NCBI RefSeq assembly: GCF_036323735.1 | Contig: NC_086036.1 | Span: forward strand, 44,081,550-44,145,549 | From: Rattus norvegicus | Taxonomy: Eukaryota; Chordata; Mammalia; Rodentia; Muridae | Length of the DNA stretch: 64,000 nucleotides | Direction of reading: 5' to 3' | Notes under the pieces: generated by a model | The model's input: only the letters and a program-made list of their open reading frames with translations | What the model was told of the DNA's origin: nothing | Databases searched by the model: none | Shown: positions 1 through 12,240 of the stretch, one piece after another | Position numbering within the stretch: the stretch's first letter is position 1 | Layout of the letters: each line of letters begins with the position of its first letter | Position numbers and translations under genes: made by a program

Positions 1-399
1 TCCAGTTTCTGAATAACACTAAAAATAATTATGGCACAAAGAAACAACTCATCTCCTCCTTCACTGGAAAATTAAATAAAATCAGAGGAAAAGCAATATA
101 TATATAATATGCATTACAAAATAATTTTAAGAATAATTAAATAAATATGTCAGAATTGATCAAACACTAACAAAAATGTAGCTTATTTGACAATAAGTCA
201 AAAGACTCGGAATAGGAACAGGTTAGCTGTCTTTCCAGGTAAAGGTGTTTGCCACCAAGCCAAGTGACTTGAGTGTATTGTTTTGTTTTATTTTGTTCAT
301 ATATAAAACAGCAATCTTTTAATATGAAAGTTTTAGAATATAAATTTCAACACATGCAAATTATCTATGTATGATAATCCAATATATTAGATATAGATA
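1..399. other. Unique AT-rich sequence
   Basis: No gene, RNA gene or recognisable repeat seen. Sequence is AT-rich intergenic DNA leading into an antisense L1 3' end. Confidence 0.5.
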
Positions 400-826
400 A
401 TCTTTTTATTGGATATTTTATGTATTTACATTTCAAATGTTATCCCCTTTCCCCCCTCCCACCTCCCCACCACCCTCCCCCTGCTTCTATGAAGATGCTC
501 TCATTCCCACCCACCCACTCCCACCTCAACACCTTGCCATTCCCCTACAAGGGGGAAATAAACCTTCACAAGACCAAGGGCTTCTCCTCCTATTGATGCC
601 AGACAATGCCATCCTCTCCTACATATGCAGCTGGAGCCATGGGTCCCTCCATGTGTACTCATTGGTCAGTGGTTTAGTCTCTGGGAGCTCTTTGGGGGGG
701 GGTTGATATCATTGTTCTTCTTATGGGGTTGCAAACCTGTTCAGTTCCTTCAGTCCTTTCTGTAACTGCTCCATTGCAGTCCCCCTGCTCAATCAGATGC
801 CTAGCTGCAAGCATCAGTGACCCAGA
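400..826 (-). mobile_element. L1 3' UTR fragment, antisense
   Basis: Read on the minus strand this ends in the rodent L1 terminal motif aacatttgaaatgtaaat followed by an A-rich tail (T-rich at 400-420 on plus). Plus-strand landmarks are the C-rich tract at 443-480, complementary to the L1 polypurine stretch, and the 3' UTR segment around 600-700 that recurs at 10500-10600 and 32455-32560. It is a 5'-truncated, diverged L1 copy with no coding capacity; the short frames across it are by-products. Confidence 0.85.
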
Positions 827-950
827 GAGTAGGAGAAAACTGACCCCTGAAGTTTGTTCTCTGACCTTGACATGCATGTTATGTTTTATCTATATATACC
901 CACTTGCAATCGTGTATGCCCACACAGGTAAGTAAATAAATAATAAAACA
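827..950 (+). mobile_element. B3/B2-type SINE 3' half
   Basis: The segment around aactgacccctgaagtttg, then tctctgaccttgacatgca and an AAATAAATAATAAAA tail matches the 3' half of rodent B3/B2 SINEs. The tRNA-derived 5' part is missing, so it is a truncated copy abutting the L1 fragment. Family assignment is from memory. Confidence 0.55.
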
Positions 951-2992
951 TTTAAACATTTTTGATGAGTACAGGAGAATTCTTAATAGGACAATTGCCT
1001 TTAAGTACTTAGGATGGGCTCTAATAGAAAAGAGAAGAAAACAGCCCTTAGAAGATATCTTTTCTTTACATTTATTCTACAAGTATTTCAAAAATACGAT
1101 CCCATTAGTTTGTAGAGTTTTGAATTCCAAATACAAATCATTACCACTCTAATTTTTATCTCATCTCAATATTGTATTATTCATAACTTACAGGTCCATT
1201 ATTCAAGTAAAAGGAGATATGCAACCCATGAACAAGTTTTGTGGTCAGTCAAGTGAGTAAGGTTAATTCTTTATTTTCAATATGTTTCTAGTATTACTCA
1301 AATTGTTTAAACGATTTAATTCTGTTGTGGTTCTGTGAGATGAAATACTATCAACATACACAGCCTACAAAAAATAATCGGGTTTAGGGAATGTAGGATA
1401 AGAGCCCTGGTTAAAGGATTTAAGATCTAGAACCAGGTCCTAGTAATCGCCTCAGGAGCCCAAATACTACCCACAGTGCTCTCAGCAGCTCTAGGCAGAA
1501 AGGTCAAGATATCTAGTACCTAGTAACAGAAATGTCACCAACCCAAGTACATAATTCTTTGAAGAAAATAAATTTAAAATTCATTTCTTAAAGTGCCTGC
1601 AGCCAAGATTTCCTCTCCAGGAACTTCCTCCACATAGTATGAAATTAAGGTTGACCTTACTTAGCTGATCATTCAGCATCTATCACTTTAATGATAGGGA
1701 TAAAATTGATCCTGAGAAAGCTGATTCTTGAGTTCACTTTAAAAGGAAGGACAAAAGATAACTTGGAAAGATTTTCGTGTGGCTTAATTAACATGCTCAT
1801 CAATTATTTAAAAATTGAAAATTTGCATTTGTCTTTCAACAGAGTAGACTGAGCTCAGAATGAGGTACAGTCAAGTGTAAGCTCGTCAAAATGCTGCAGT
1901 AGGCTCCACTTGTTATTCTCACATTGCATGAGATGGATGTAGAACAGTCACTGTCCCCATCTCCTCATGTTCCATCTACAGAAGAGTGCTATGATGTGCA
2001 GGCTCCATGCTGGAATCAAAACCCAGCGCCACCATGCAGCACGCTAAACCTAGGAACGCAAACACTTCAAGTATATACCTTCTTTATACAGAATGGCAGC
2101 TTACATTTTTAAAGAAATAGTATTTTGCCAGTAAAAGAGTTGATAATAACTAATAAGGATCCTATAAAATATTGCAAAATTACAAGCAAGAAATTACTTG
2201 GGAGGCTTTTAGAATGTTTCTCTTTAGCTAGATATAGCTTCATATGATATTAAGCCTACATTTAAAATATAGTTCCTTTACATCATTCTGTTTCTCTAAA
2301 ATGGCAATTATATGTAAAATAATCAGCAATAGATACCTAGGTATTTAAAGTGGTGGATGCACATTAAATATACTGTTAATAACTGTAGAAAGTGTTGCCT
2401 GGAAATGGCTATTTATAAAAAGCTAATTTATTCTTGTCTATAATTTTTTTACTTCAATTAACAGTGACCTTAAACCCCAGGTGCCAAAAGGTTTCTGGAA
2501 TACCTTCCTCAATTCCAAAGAAAATGTCTTGGATCTTCTTTTGTTCCCTAAATTAAATCACAACTATGTGTTCAACTCTGCCAATATATTTCCTATTATT
2601 ATGTGTTAACATAGTTAGAATGGAATGGTTTTCTGCATCCCATGCAGGGGTTAGTGAAGATAACAACTCTTACTGTTTTCTTCATGATTTGCAGCCAACC
2701 ACAGAAAACTGCTTAAGTAGCCTCATGCAGAGAACACGTAGTAGAATAGGACATCATGGAAGAGACGCCAGTCAAAAACCTCACAAAACCGAAGAACTCA
2801 AAGGGCCATCCTTAGTTTTCACAGTAAAAAAAGTGAGGCAGTTGAGTCCTTAGAGGACAAAGACTTTTCTTAAAGTCAAGAGCTATATATAAACTCATCA
2901 CAACTTCTCGCCTAGAGAGGTCAAGATCATGTCTGCAGGATTACTACAGAATTAGAATCAGAATGGACTCCATAGGCTCGTACATCATATAT
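951..2992. other. Unique intergenic sequence
   Basis: About 2 kb without recognisable repeats or genes. Frames of 62 residues (1924-2112) and 95 residues (2566-2853) are present, but they have no recognisable domain and are within chance length for DNA of this composition. Confidence 0.4.
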
Positions 2993-3328
2993 GTGGTTCA
3001 GAATTTCTTGAACTGTTTTGGAAGGATTAGGAGGTGTGGCATCATAGAGGAGGTATGTCACGAGAGGCAGGGTTGGAGGTTGTAAAAGCCCACACCATTA
3101 CCACTTAGTTCGCTTTTCCTATGCCTCATGGCTGTGGATCAGATGTAAACCCTCAGCTACTATCCTAGTGCCTAGTGCCTTGCCTGCCTGCCTACTCTCA
3201 TGCTCCCTGCCACACTGACCATGAATTCTAAGCCTCTAGAACTTTAAGTCCAAAATAATATGCTTTCTTTTATAAGTTACCCTGACCATGGTATTTTGCC
3301 ACAGCAATTGAAAAGCAGCTAAGACAAT
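2993..3328 (+). mobile_element. MaLR-type solo LTR (MT-like)
   Basis: The end of the segment (ctttcttttataagttaccc, then the Ala/Thr-rich stretch and a CACAGCAATTGAAAAGCAGC-type terminus) is the characteristic end of rodent MT-type MaLR LTRs, and the start tgtggttcagaatttcttga also fits. It has no internal retroviral sequence, so it is best read as a solo LTR. It is diverged, with the polyadenylation hexamer region altered (AAATAATATG in place of AAATAAA). Confidence 0.65.
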
Positions 3329-4369
3329 TGTTTTTTACTTTCTTCTCAGCTTGCTTCTCATTGACCCAGAATTCTAAATAACCAAGCAGGTGTACGGAAG
3401 ACTCCTAAACAGCAGTGGTGAGTGAACATGCCCCTTGACTCAGCGTCTTTAATGTAAGTGACATGAGAAGAAGAATAGAGCTCATGATACATAGACAAGC
3501 CACTAAACCAGTTAAAGGCATATGTTCAAACTAACAATTCAGAATCTTGGGGACTCTCTTTTTTTCTCTATCTTCCAACACTTATAAATTAACCTACTTA
3601 GTTGGCCGTCAACAGATACTATAACAAATTCTTAAGTGACCATTAAAGATAGATGTGATGACAATCCCATATCAAAAAGAAAATGAAACATTTTACTTCT
3701 TTTTCTTTTTTAAAAATGTGGTGCTTATTGTTATAATAAAATAGTTAATTGAAAATTGTGAATTTTAGGCAACTGTAAGTTTTGTCTGAAATAGTTAAGT
3801 TCTGACTCTTTATCAATCCTATATATACACACAAATATAATAATATATGTTATACATACATTAAACATATGCCTATTTTTCTTTATCTTTGGCTGCACTT
3901 TTAATGGAATAGTTAGATATTTTGGTTTTATGTTTTCACAGCCAACTATGCGGTAATTAAAAACATCATTTCAAGTGGTATTTACATTTAGCAACATGTA
4001 CCAACTTCACCATATGTTCCCTACCCTTGTCAACTTGTTCACATGGCATTTTGTCTGCAGGCAGCAGCTTTGTTCCTCATGGCTGGAGTCGCATTCTGTG
4101 AAAACAAACACTTTGAGAAGTAAAGAGAAACTTCTCAGTGAACTCAAGTATGCCGAAAAGACGACACCTCGCATCCAGATGCTAGTGAATTAACTCCGAA
4201 ACCACTAACACTGAGGGCTCTTTTATAATCCCATTTCTTGGGTTCTGAGTTCATTACCTGCGAAGACTAGTGAAAGTTAGCTGCAAGGGACTTCTACACG
4301 TGTGGTATACGCTAGTGAACTCACACCACCATGAGTATGTCTGTACCCGTGAAAGAAGCTCCCCACGCG
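3329..4369. other. Unique sequence before minisatellite
   Basis: No gene seen. A 72-codon frame at 3975-4193 is unsupported. The short word CTAGTGAA/G recurs at about 4183, 4266, 4311 and, beyond the minisatellite, 4652; its significance is unknown. Confidence 0.4.
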
Positions 4370-4636
4370 CCACCTCCACTGCCACCGCCACCGCCACTGC
4401 CACCGCCACCGCCTCCACCTCCACCACCACCTCCACTACCACCTCCACCTCCACCTCTTCCACCTCCACCACCACCTCCCCCTCCACCCCCACCTCCAAC
4501 ACCACCACCTCCACCCCCACCACCACCACCTCCACCACCACCACCTCCACCTCCACCACCTCCACCTCCACCTCCACCTCCACCTCCACCGCCACCACCA
4601 CCACCACCTCCACCACCACCACGTCCACCTTCACTG
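4370..4636 (+). repeat. CCACCT/CCACCA minisatellite
   Basis: About 265 bp built almost entirely of CCACCT, CCACCA and CCACCG units with an interspersed CCCCCT block. The plus strand has almost no G and the minus strand is G-rich (GGTGG runs). Because the units are multiples of three, all frames stay open: long poly-proline and Thr/Ser frames on plus and a poly-valine/glutamate frame on minus. These are composition artefacts, not proteins. CpG-containing CCACCG units cluster at the left end. Confidence 0.9.
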
Positions 4637-5894
4637 TATATTGTTTGAAGGACTAGTGAGATAGAAATAGAAATTAACTCTTCATTTTCTGCTCATTGGT
4701 TGCATATTTTTCATACTCTGTGATCATTTTAAGAATAAATATTAAAACAAAATCAATATCCAAGGTCTCTTGAATTAGTCAGTCATAATTCTAGTACTAG
4801 TTTTGAAATGATACACTCCTAAATGAGTAGAAATTTTATGAGAAAAAAAGATTCAAAATTTTTACAAACACTTAAGCATCATTTATCTCTATGCTGTGTC
4901 TTCCAATGAAAAGGAGAGAGGCTTATTAACGTAATGAGAGTTTTTATCTCCTCTACTCCAGTTTCTTGAGCTGATAAAGAAGGGCTACTTTGCCCTCTTG
5001 GGTTCTTGTTTTCCCTAGTCAGTGGGGGAATTACTCTTCTTTCTGGAAGTCTTTAGTGTATATAATACAAGGTTACCCAAGTATATGCCTTATTGTCATA
5101 TTCTGTCCCAAAAATATGATTGTAGAGTACTCTCCTTTAAAAAACCATTGACAAATATTTAAGTGAAGATGTCATGTATGTCCAAATAATGTTACTTCTA
5201 GTAGCCACTTTTTTTAATTAATTAAAATCTAAATGTCACTGTGGGATAGCACTTTATGAGTGGTTCCAGGAAGGACCATAGAGCTCCTTAACTATATGGG
5301 CTCTTTTTATTACTTCCAATAGCTCACCAGAATTAGGCATTAAGTCCCTATTATTGAAGAAACCACAACAACTTTTAACTTCAGCTCTTGTGGTTCAATG
5401 CCTCTGGACTTCACATGCAGTCCTTTCACGTATACATATCTACATAAAGACACAAATGTATTAATAAATACAAAAAGTAAAATTAAAAATGCTTTCATTT
5501 AATAGGATGTGATATATGAAATTTTCTGATTTTCCATTTGTCTCAAAGAATATTTTTATATTGAAGTGAAGAACCACTTTCTTTGCTTTGAAAAATATTT
5601 CTCTGCATGTGTCTAAAAAAAGTATTTACATTATTTTCATAAGAATCTGCTCACATATTTTCTACAGTAGAATTTAGGCTACTATAAAGACAAGAATCTT
5701 TTATGAAGTCAACCGTTTATTAGGGAAGAGTATGTAATTAAGGGCAGATGATTCTTAAGGATTTTTTGTTATGTTTGTACATGTACATACTTACACATAT
5801 GTGTGTATATATATTTCCTTTGTGAACACAGAACACAGCATGTTTATCAAGGGTAAAGAAATAGTCAGAATACAGGTATAATTAAATGGCTCAA
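4637..5894. other. Unique AT-rich sequence
   Basis: No gene, RNA gene or recognisable mobile element seen. Confidence 0.4.
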
Positions 5895-6300
5895 GATACT
5901 GATAAAATGCTCTAGCAAAAGCAACTTCATAGGAAGAGGGCTTCTTTTGCCTCAGAGTTCCTTGATATAGCCATGACAACTGGGAAGTCACAGTGGCAGG
6001 AGACTGAGGATCATGACACATCCATTATCAGGAACAGTCAGCAATGGATGCAGACCTGCTAGCACTCAGCTCACCTTCCTCACTTAGATAACTTGGACTC
6101 TTCCCACAATTAAGATGTGCCTTCCCACATCAATTAACATAATCAAAACAAGTCCTCAAGTGCATGCTTGGAGAATATATCCCAGGTGGTTCTAGATCTG
6201 TCAAGTTGATAATTAATAAACAATAAACCATGATATCTCCAACCGTCATCAACATGATACCTAAACTCATTAGTTTTAAGTTATCTTCTTCCAACCCTTG
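5895..6300 (+). mobile_element. Degraded rodent medium-reiteration repeat
   Basis: The stretch around cttcccacatcaattaacat (6122) and tctgtcaagttgataatta (6196) matches the 3' part of an abundant rodent repeat whose consensus ends in a GTCAAGTTGAC motif. A related copy lies at 36293-36655. I recognise the family but cannot name it with confidence. It has no coding capacity. Confidence 0.45.
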
Positions 6301-6651
6301 ATGCCAAAGTTCTATGCACACGTGTTACTGCATGTAATTTTAAACGTTCCCTTGCTGTAAGTTTTTCATAGTTATTAATTGTGAGTAGCTTTAAAATAAA
6401 AAAAAACAACAAAAGACAACAACAAAAATGTTCACTTACTTGAAACACATAATAAATCACAGAATAAATGTTCTTTTTTTAAAAGCAAAGACTTGGGGCA
6501 TAGCAGGGCACCATCATACCTAAGTAAAACCAAAATATACCATGAAAGGACCAAATCCTTTAGATCAGTGTTTACATATGGGTCTCATAATGCAATGTTC
6601 TGAGCTTAAATAACTCCAGGGTCCTCACTCCCCCATCTCTGCTATCTGCTG

Positions 6652-6715
<64 letters not shown>
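6652..6715 (+). repeat. (CA)n microsatellite
   Basis: About 30 CA dinucleotides with a short CG-containing interruption at the left end. Confidence 0.97.
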
Positions 6716-6718
<3 letters not shown>

Positions 6719-6767
6719 TTTCCTCCTGGGACATATCTTCTCCATGTCTATAGCTCTCTGAGGCAGA

Positions 6768-6822
6768 CATCTAGACTATACTGAAGTGCTAGCATCTAGA
6801 CTATACTGAAGTGCTAGCATCT
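6768..6822 (+). repeat. 25-bp tandem duplication
   Basis: A 25-bp unit at 6768-6792 is repeated exactly at 6793-6817 and begins a third time. Both full copies are identical, so the duplication is recent or homogenised. Confidence 0.9.
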
Positions 6823-7119
6823 TGAGTATCCTGGGAATTTGATGGCAAGTTAAGTTTTGCCTTCACAACATGACACAGGGACCTCTCAGGGCAGGTTCTC
6901 TCTAAGGGAATCAAACTGTGACACACATTGCCTGACTCTATGACCCCCAACAACCCTGCATCTCTTGTCCTTTCAAAACCAATTCCATATGAATGATGCT
7001 TCAAAGCTCTGCTGCCAGCTGAGATAAACCCTGATTTTCACTCACAGATCTCAGCACCATCAGATTTTCTTTGCTGATGATGGAGAATTTTTTTTTCTAG
7101 GCAGCTTGCCTTGGAGGAG

Positions 7120-7670
7120 CAGGGAATCTCCCCAGCTTAAGGTTTCTTCCTTCAAATGAATTTGGATTTTCAGAAGATGAGGTCTCCAGAGGAGTGGAGT
7201 CTCACCCTCTCTATGCTTTCCCCCTTCTCTCACTAAAGTCCATGAGGCTTTTCTTCAGTGGTCTGGACTTGTTTAGCAATTACATCTATTTCCATCGCAC
7301 CAGCCTGCCTTGACATTTGCACAACCAAACCACTTACTTCATTATTATTAAATTGATCTTCATTCAGATTCTTAGGATGTTACACACACACAAAATATAT
7401 ATAAATGGTCCATTGCTCAATGTCAGCTACAACCACTTACCCCTTCTGCATATCCCTCAACATCATTAACTCCAAGTTCCCACAAGAATGGCCCATTAAG
7501 CTCTGCTTTCAACATTCAAGGGGTCTTCTGGCCTAATCTTCCCAACACTTCAACGTTTTTCCAAGAAACCAGTTCCAAAAGCTCAAGAACCACTGGGTCA
7601 CATTGATCACAATCATGGCTCTATTTCCTATTACCAACTTTGTCTTAGATTCTTTCCCTTGACTAATAGA
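7120..7670 (-). mobile_element. Possible rodent LTR-retroelement internal fragment
   Basis: The right part (caagaaccactgggtcacat, then gattgatcacaatcatggc and a terminal tctta) resembles sequence that precedes antisense MaLR-type LTRs in rodents. The match is from memory and weak in the left half. Confidence 0.3.
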
Positions 7671-7965
7671 AGGTTACATGACAAAAGCAATTGAAGGGTG
7701 AAAAGGAATATTTTGATCCACAGTCATACTACAGCATAGAGAGAAAGTACCAGAGGCAGAAGCTGGAGAGAACAATTCACATTATGTAGAGTATTTGTTC
7801 TTGGTTCCTAACTGAATGTCATGTGACCAGCTATTTTAAGCCCAAGACGCCTTTATTTTCTGATCATGATGACCTTTAACTTGAACTATAGTTAAAATAA
7901 ACCCATTTCTTCCTTAAGTAAGTTGGTCTATGAATTTTATAACAACCATAGAAGTTAAGACAGTG
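7671..7965 (+). mobile_element. Degraded rodent LTR-like repeat
   Basis: The right end (aataaacccatttcttcctt, then TTTTATAACAACCATAGAAG and AAGACAG) is the typical terminal pattern of a rodent LTR-like repeat, including an AATAAA. It is strongly diverged and has no internal coding sequence. Family name not assigned. Confidence 0.4.
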
Positions 7966-8109
7966 CTCTAACATTCCATTTAATGTCAGTATACTAAAAG
8001 TTTAATAAAGTACCAGGCAAGCAGAATAGCCTAGCCACCGGTTAGCTTTGTGTAGCTGGACTCTAAGAGACTGATTTTAGTTCTGTAAAAAGAGCATCTT
8101 AGTAAATAA

Positions 8110-8490
8110 CCCTGTGGTGATTAATTTTCATTGTCATCTTGCCTCCTTTTAAATTCAGCATGGAGATACACTTGGCACCTATAAGAGTGTTTCCTGAGAA
8201 GCATACCTGAATAGAAAATATCCACCTAGAGTGTGGGAAGTATGAAACACCAAGCTTTGGTTTTAGGCCAAATAAAAGAAACCAAAAGATAGGATGAAAT
8301 CTGAGCAGCAACATTCATCTCTTTCTGCTTCTTGACTACTGAACTGATATGACCTGCTGTCCCAGGGTTCTAACAACATACCTTCCTCACCAGGTAGACT
8401 ATAGTCTTAAACCACATTCCAAACAACTTTCTTAAGTTGCTTTTGCACCAGCAGTTGGTCACACACAGAAAAGCAACTAATAGAATCCTT
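8110..8490 (+). mobile_element. Degraded rodent LTR-like repeat
   Basis: It starts with a gattaattttcattgtcat pattern and ends with taagttgcttttgcaccagc then AAAGCAACTAATAGAA, the conserved ends of a common rodent repeat related in structure to the one at 47432-47942. The 71-codon minus frame across it is incidental. Confidence 0.5.
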
Positions 8491-10289
8491 TTATTCCAAC
8501 AGTGTTGTTGAGAGTCTCTGGTTCCAAAGGCATCTAGCTGAGAAGGATGGCCCTGAGTTCAATGTTCTCTGAAACAGGTTCAATTAATGAAATAATGGCG
8601 GATAAAGACCAGTGATCTGCAAATGTTCCCTAACTTTACAGCTCTATAATGCTAAGAAAGAATCACAGTCACGCCTAGTCAATGGTAGATGAAATACAAA
8701 AAGAAAATAAGCATCTCTGATAAAGTGGACTATAAATAATTGTCTCTCAGAATCAATACTTCAGTTACTAAGTGATGGGTAGCAAAGAAACTGTCCAGGG
8801 ACTTTCTCACCTCTCCCAGGAAGGTCAGCTTTTCTGATATGTGTAAAACTCTATTTTAAGCCTTTTAAACACAACTATCACCGGGCTTCTTTATAACTCT
8901 TTTATTTAACTGGAATAAAACAAAGCACATACAAAAATGGATTGTGTCAGTATAAATTTAACTTACTCACTGAAGCAGCTTCCAAGGAGCATATTCTCCA
9001 TTATCCCTATGTATACTGGCACTATTAATGTCCTGACTACAATGTTGCTAATTTTATAGGGTGGCTTGAGGTAACATTTTAACATACATATCCTCGGGAT
9101 CATTATGCTAAATTATATGAGGATTATCTCTTTAAGTAAAAGTTAGGCTTCTGCTAGTTCATTTCCTGTGGCTCCACAGTGCATGTTTCTTGATGAGTAT
9201 GTGATTTATCTTTCTATATTTTTTTTCTTCGTTGTTTATTTTTCATACTGAATTTATTAGGAGAGAGAAATCAAGAATGTTATGGGTCTAGTATAATATT
9301 ATCACACCAGACAGCCAATATCGACCTCTCCCTCCAAACCAGTAACCAGAAGTGAGAGTACAGCAAAGTCAGCTATTGAGCCCTGAGACTTACCCAGTAC
9401 TGACTGTTGCTTGAGTAGGAGTTACAAAACGCGTGCTTAGTCACAACATTCAAAACATTCCCTCTTCCATTTTAGATCCTAATTTTTAATCTTTTATCAG
9501 TGGTTCAATTTTTTCCTGTTCATTAAGCAACATTTTCCAAGACCATTTCCATGTAATTTATACCTCATTTAACATTATCATCACTTGAAATTGCACGAGA
9601 ATACGGTTAGTTCCAAAGATTTTCCGCAAAAATAATGTGTTTCACTGCTCAATTCAAGGCACAGAACATCTTAAAGGAACAGGCATTGTAACCTGACCTT
9701 CAGAATAATGCATATTGAAATGTAAGTATACCCAAGGCAGATCAGAATTTTACCACCAGGTTGTCTACATTGTCAAGTGAATGCTAGTGAAAATATTTTC
9801 TCATCAACAGAATAAGAACAAATGGTTTCCCCTCTCAGTCTTTTGACAAACTGTTGCATGGTTTTGCACTTCTAAGCTGCCTTGAAATGTTGTTCCAGTG
9901 GCTGTTAGTTATTAGTACTCCATGAATTTCTTTGACATTGTTCATATGACGTTAACTACAATTGTAGTGACTTCAATCTTTGTTTAAAATTTTAAATTGT
10001 TAAGTGAAGGTTAATTCTTTTGTCTAGACAAATTAAGAGAATCTAAATTAATAAAGTTGAAGTATAGATATTAGCATTATGGTCAGTGAAAAGTTACAAA
10101 TGGAAATAATTGAGAAATGTTAAATTGTGTGCAAGACAAGATATTAGACATAGTGTCACTGGGTTGCTTCTAGCTGAGATTTTGGAAGTTGTAATAAGTA
10201 GAAAAATAGATGGAAAATGGAAGATGGAGTGGATAAGATGCATACTGTACTCAGAACATGACAGAAAGAAGTTTTCAAGGATTACTTTT
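8491..10289. other. Unique intergenic sequence
   Basis: No gene or repeat recognised over about 1.8 kb. No frame of notable length. Confidence 0.4.
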
Positions 10290-10620
10290 TTATTCATTAT
10301 TAATTATTTTATTCCTTTACATTTCAAATGCTATCTCCTTTCTCTGTTACCCCTCCACACACACCTTATCATATACCCCTCGCTGCCCTCCCCTTTGTTG
10401 CTATGAGGGTGGTCCATTACCCACTCAACCACTCTAGCATGCCTTTATGCTGGGACATTGAGCTTTCACAGACCCAAAGGCCTCCCCTCCCATTTATGTC
10501 AGATAAGGCCATCCTCTGCAACATATGTATCTGGAGCCATGCATCCCTCCATGTATAATCTTTGGAAGATGATTTAATCTCTGTGAGCTCTGGATAGTCC
10601 TGTTAGTTGATACTGTTTAG
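10290..10620 (-). mobile_element. L1 3' UTR fragment, antisense
   Basis: The plus strand begins with a T-rich tail and cctttacatttcaaatgcta, complementary to the rodent L1 terminus, followed by the C-rich block and the segment gccatcctctgcaacatatg shared with 32446-32470 and, in variant form, 609-630. It is a 5'-truncated, diverged copy. Confidence 0.85.
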
Positions 10621-10774
10621 AGTAAGCTTGTGTTTATTTGAATCACTTGGCACTCCCCCTTTGGATGTTAAAGGGGCATCTTCACAGCTGTGCATCCATT
10701 CTGTGCACATCTCTTCTGCACATGGTCATCTCTCATTGGCACCTTGACCTTCTCATTGGTGAAAAAGAGTACGG

Positions 10775-10826
10775 TATCATATATATATATGATATATATA
10801 AATTTGATATATATATATCAAATTTA
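10775..10826. repeat. Two adjacent AT-rich perfect palindromes
   Basis: Positions 10775-10794 form a perfect 20-bp palindrome and 10799-10826 a perfect 28-bp palindrome, each with an alternating AT core. They could extrude as cruciforms. Confidence 0.85.
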
Positions 10827-11924
10827 GCCTCAATTTTGCCAAATCTGCAATTCTTATTTTTATTTAGTCACAGGTACATAAACATTTATCATAAAAATAA
10901 ATGTGTGTCTGAGTATAGGCTTCAGAAACATCCCAATCTCTTCTCATACTCATTAGCATCAGCAACATCAGCAGTGACAATTGCCTTTGTATTCCTTTGC
11001 CATCTATAATATTTTTCATGTTCTGTTCTTGCAAATACCGTATGAGTTTTATTCATTTACTTTTACAAAAACACCAATGTCTTGATAGATTTCTGCACCA
11101 ATGAAGTATTTAAGATAACTGGATGAGGTTTGTTAAAAATAGAAGATAATATGTCTAAAATTAATGGAATTTTTACTAGAGAATTAATTGAAAAGTAAAA
11201 CCAAGATTTATTTTGATAAAGTAATGTTATGTTATCATAATACATTATCCCCCTCTGAAGACATAGTCTTACTTTCACTGGTTTTCTTGTGATATATTAC
11301 TCACGACTCTTTAATGGTTTTAATGAATTATGTCATCAGCAGGTTGTGTGATCATACCTATCAATGAGAGCTCACATGGTACTTATTTAAAGCACAATAG
11401 AAAAAAGTAGAATTTAAGTTAAATATATGTTTGAAACGAAATGCCACAGGCTATTATGAAGTGGTTGTTGATTTGTTCATTGATTCTCATGCTTCAGCCT
11501 TGTTTTCATGAAGCCCATGTCACAAGAATCTTACACTTTGCAACTCCAGACAAATGTGTATCTGTTGAAGTTATATTTTGCACAGAGGTCTTCCTCTGTG
11601 TTTTACCCCTGTTCTGACTAATTATGACTACTTTTGTTATACTAGAACTTTAAACCAACAAATCCCTCCCCTACTTATTAGAAATACAAACATACACAGA
11701 AAGATTTTTATTGGTCTTGACAGTTTCTGTAGTTAATATATTGACCTATAACATCAATACACTGTAGAAGCCACTTGGAAATTCATTAGAAGTTCACCTG
11801 GGGTCACAGGTTTTGAATCAATCTCTTTAGAGTCTAATCTAGTGACCATGCTATGGAATTTCACAGAATGAATCTGTGAATTATACTCTACTGAAAAAGT
11901 CAAGAGAGAACTTTATGGTATACC
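10827..11924. other. Unique AT-rich sequence
   Basis: No gene recognised. A 123-codon frame (10638-11009) spans the end of the L1 fragment and the palindromes and is therefore not credible as a gene. Confidence 0.4.
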
Positions 11925-12240
11925 CATTTGTAATTGCTAAGGGTAAGAAGCAATCAAGGCATCGCTCAACTGATAAATGGGTAAAAAAATGATGACACAT
12001 ACATGCAATGTAGCACTATAACAAGAAGTGAATTGATAAGCTACAAAATCTTATGAACAAGTCATAAATGACAATAGCTAAGTAAGAGAAGCCAATCTGA
12101 AAGACAATCATAAAACTCTAAGCATATGGCTAGGTAAAAAATGAAAAGCTAGAGAGATAATAAAGCTACCAATTGCAACCAGAGGTTGAGAATATGAGAG
12201 CATTGAAACCATTGTTTTCATCATTCTTCAGTAATAGGTA
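11925..12240 (+). mobile_element. Ancient L1 fragment (ORF2 end/3' UTR)
   Basis: The order of words tacccatttgtaattgctaa, caactgataaatgggtaaaa, ATGCAATGTAGCACTATAAC, AGTAAGAGAAGCCAATCTGA and CCAGAGGTTG follows the end of ORF2 in old mammalian L1 (L1M-type) elements. It is heavily mutated, older than the rodent-specific L1s elsewhere in the window. Confidence 0.5.

Noticed and set aside
4270..4656. Long poly-Pro, Thr/Ser and poly-Val frames on both strands
   Set aside because: They come from a repeat whose unit is a multiple of three; they have no start context, domain or sequence complexity.
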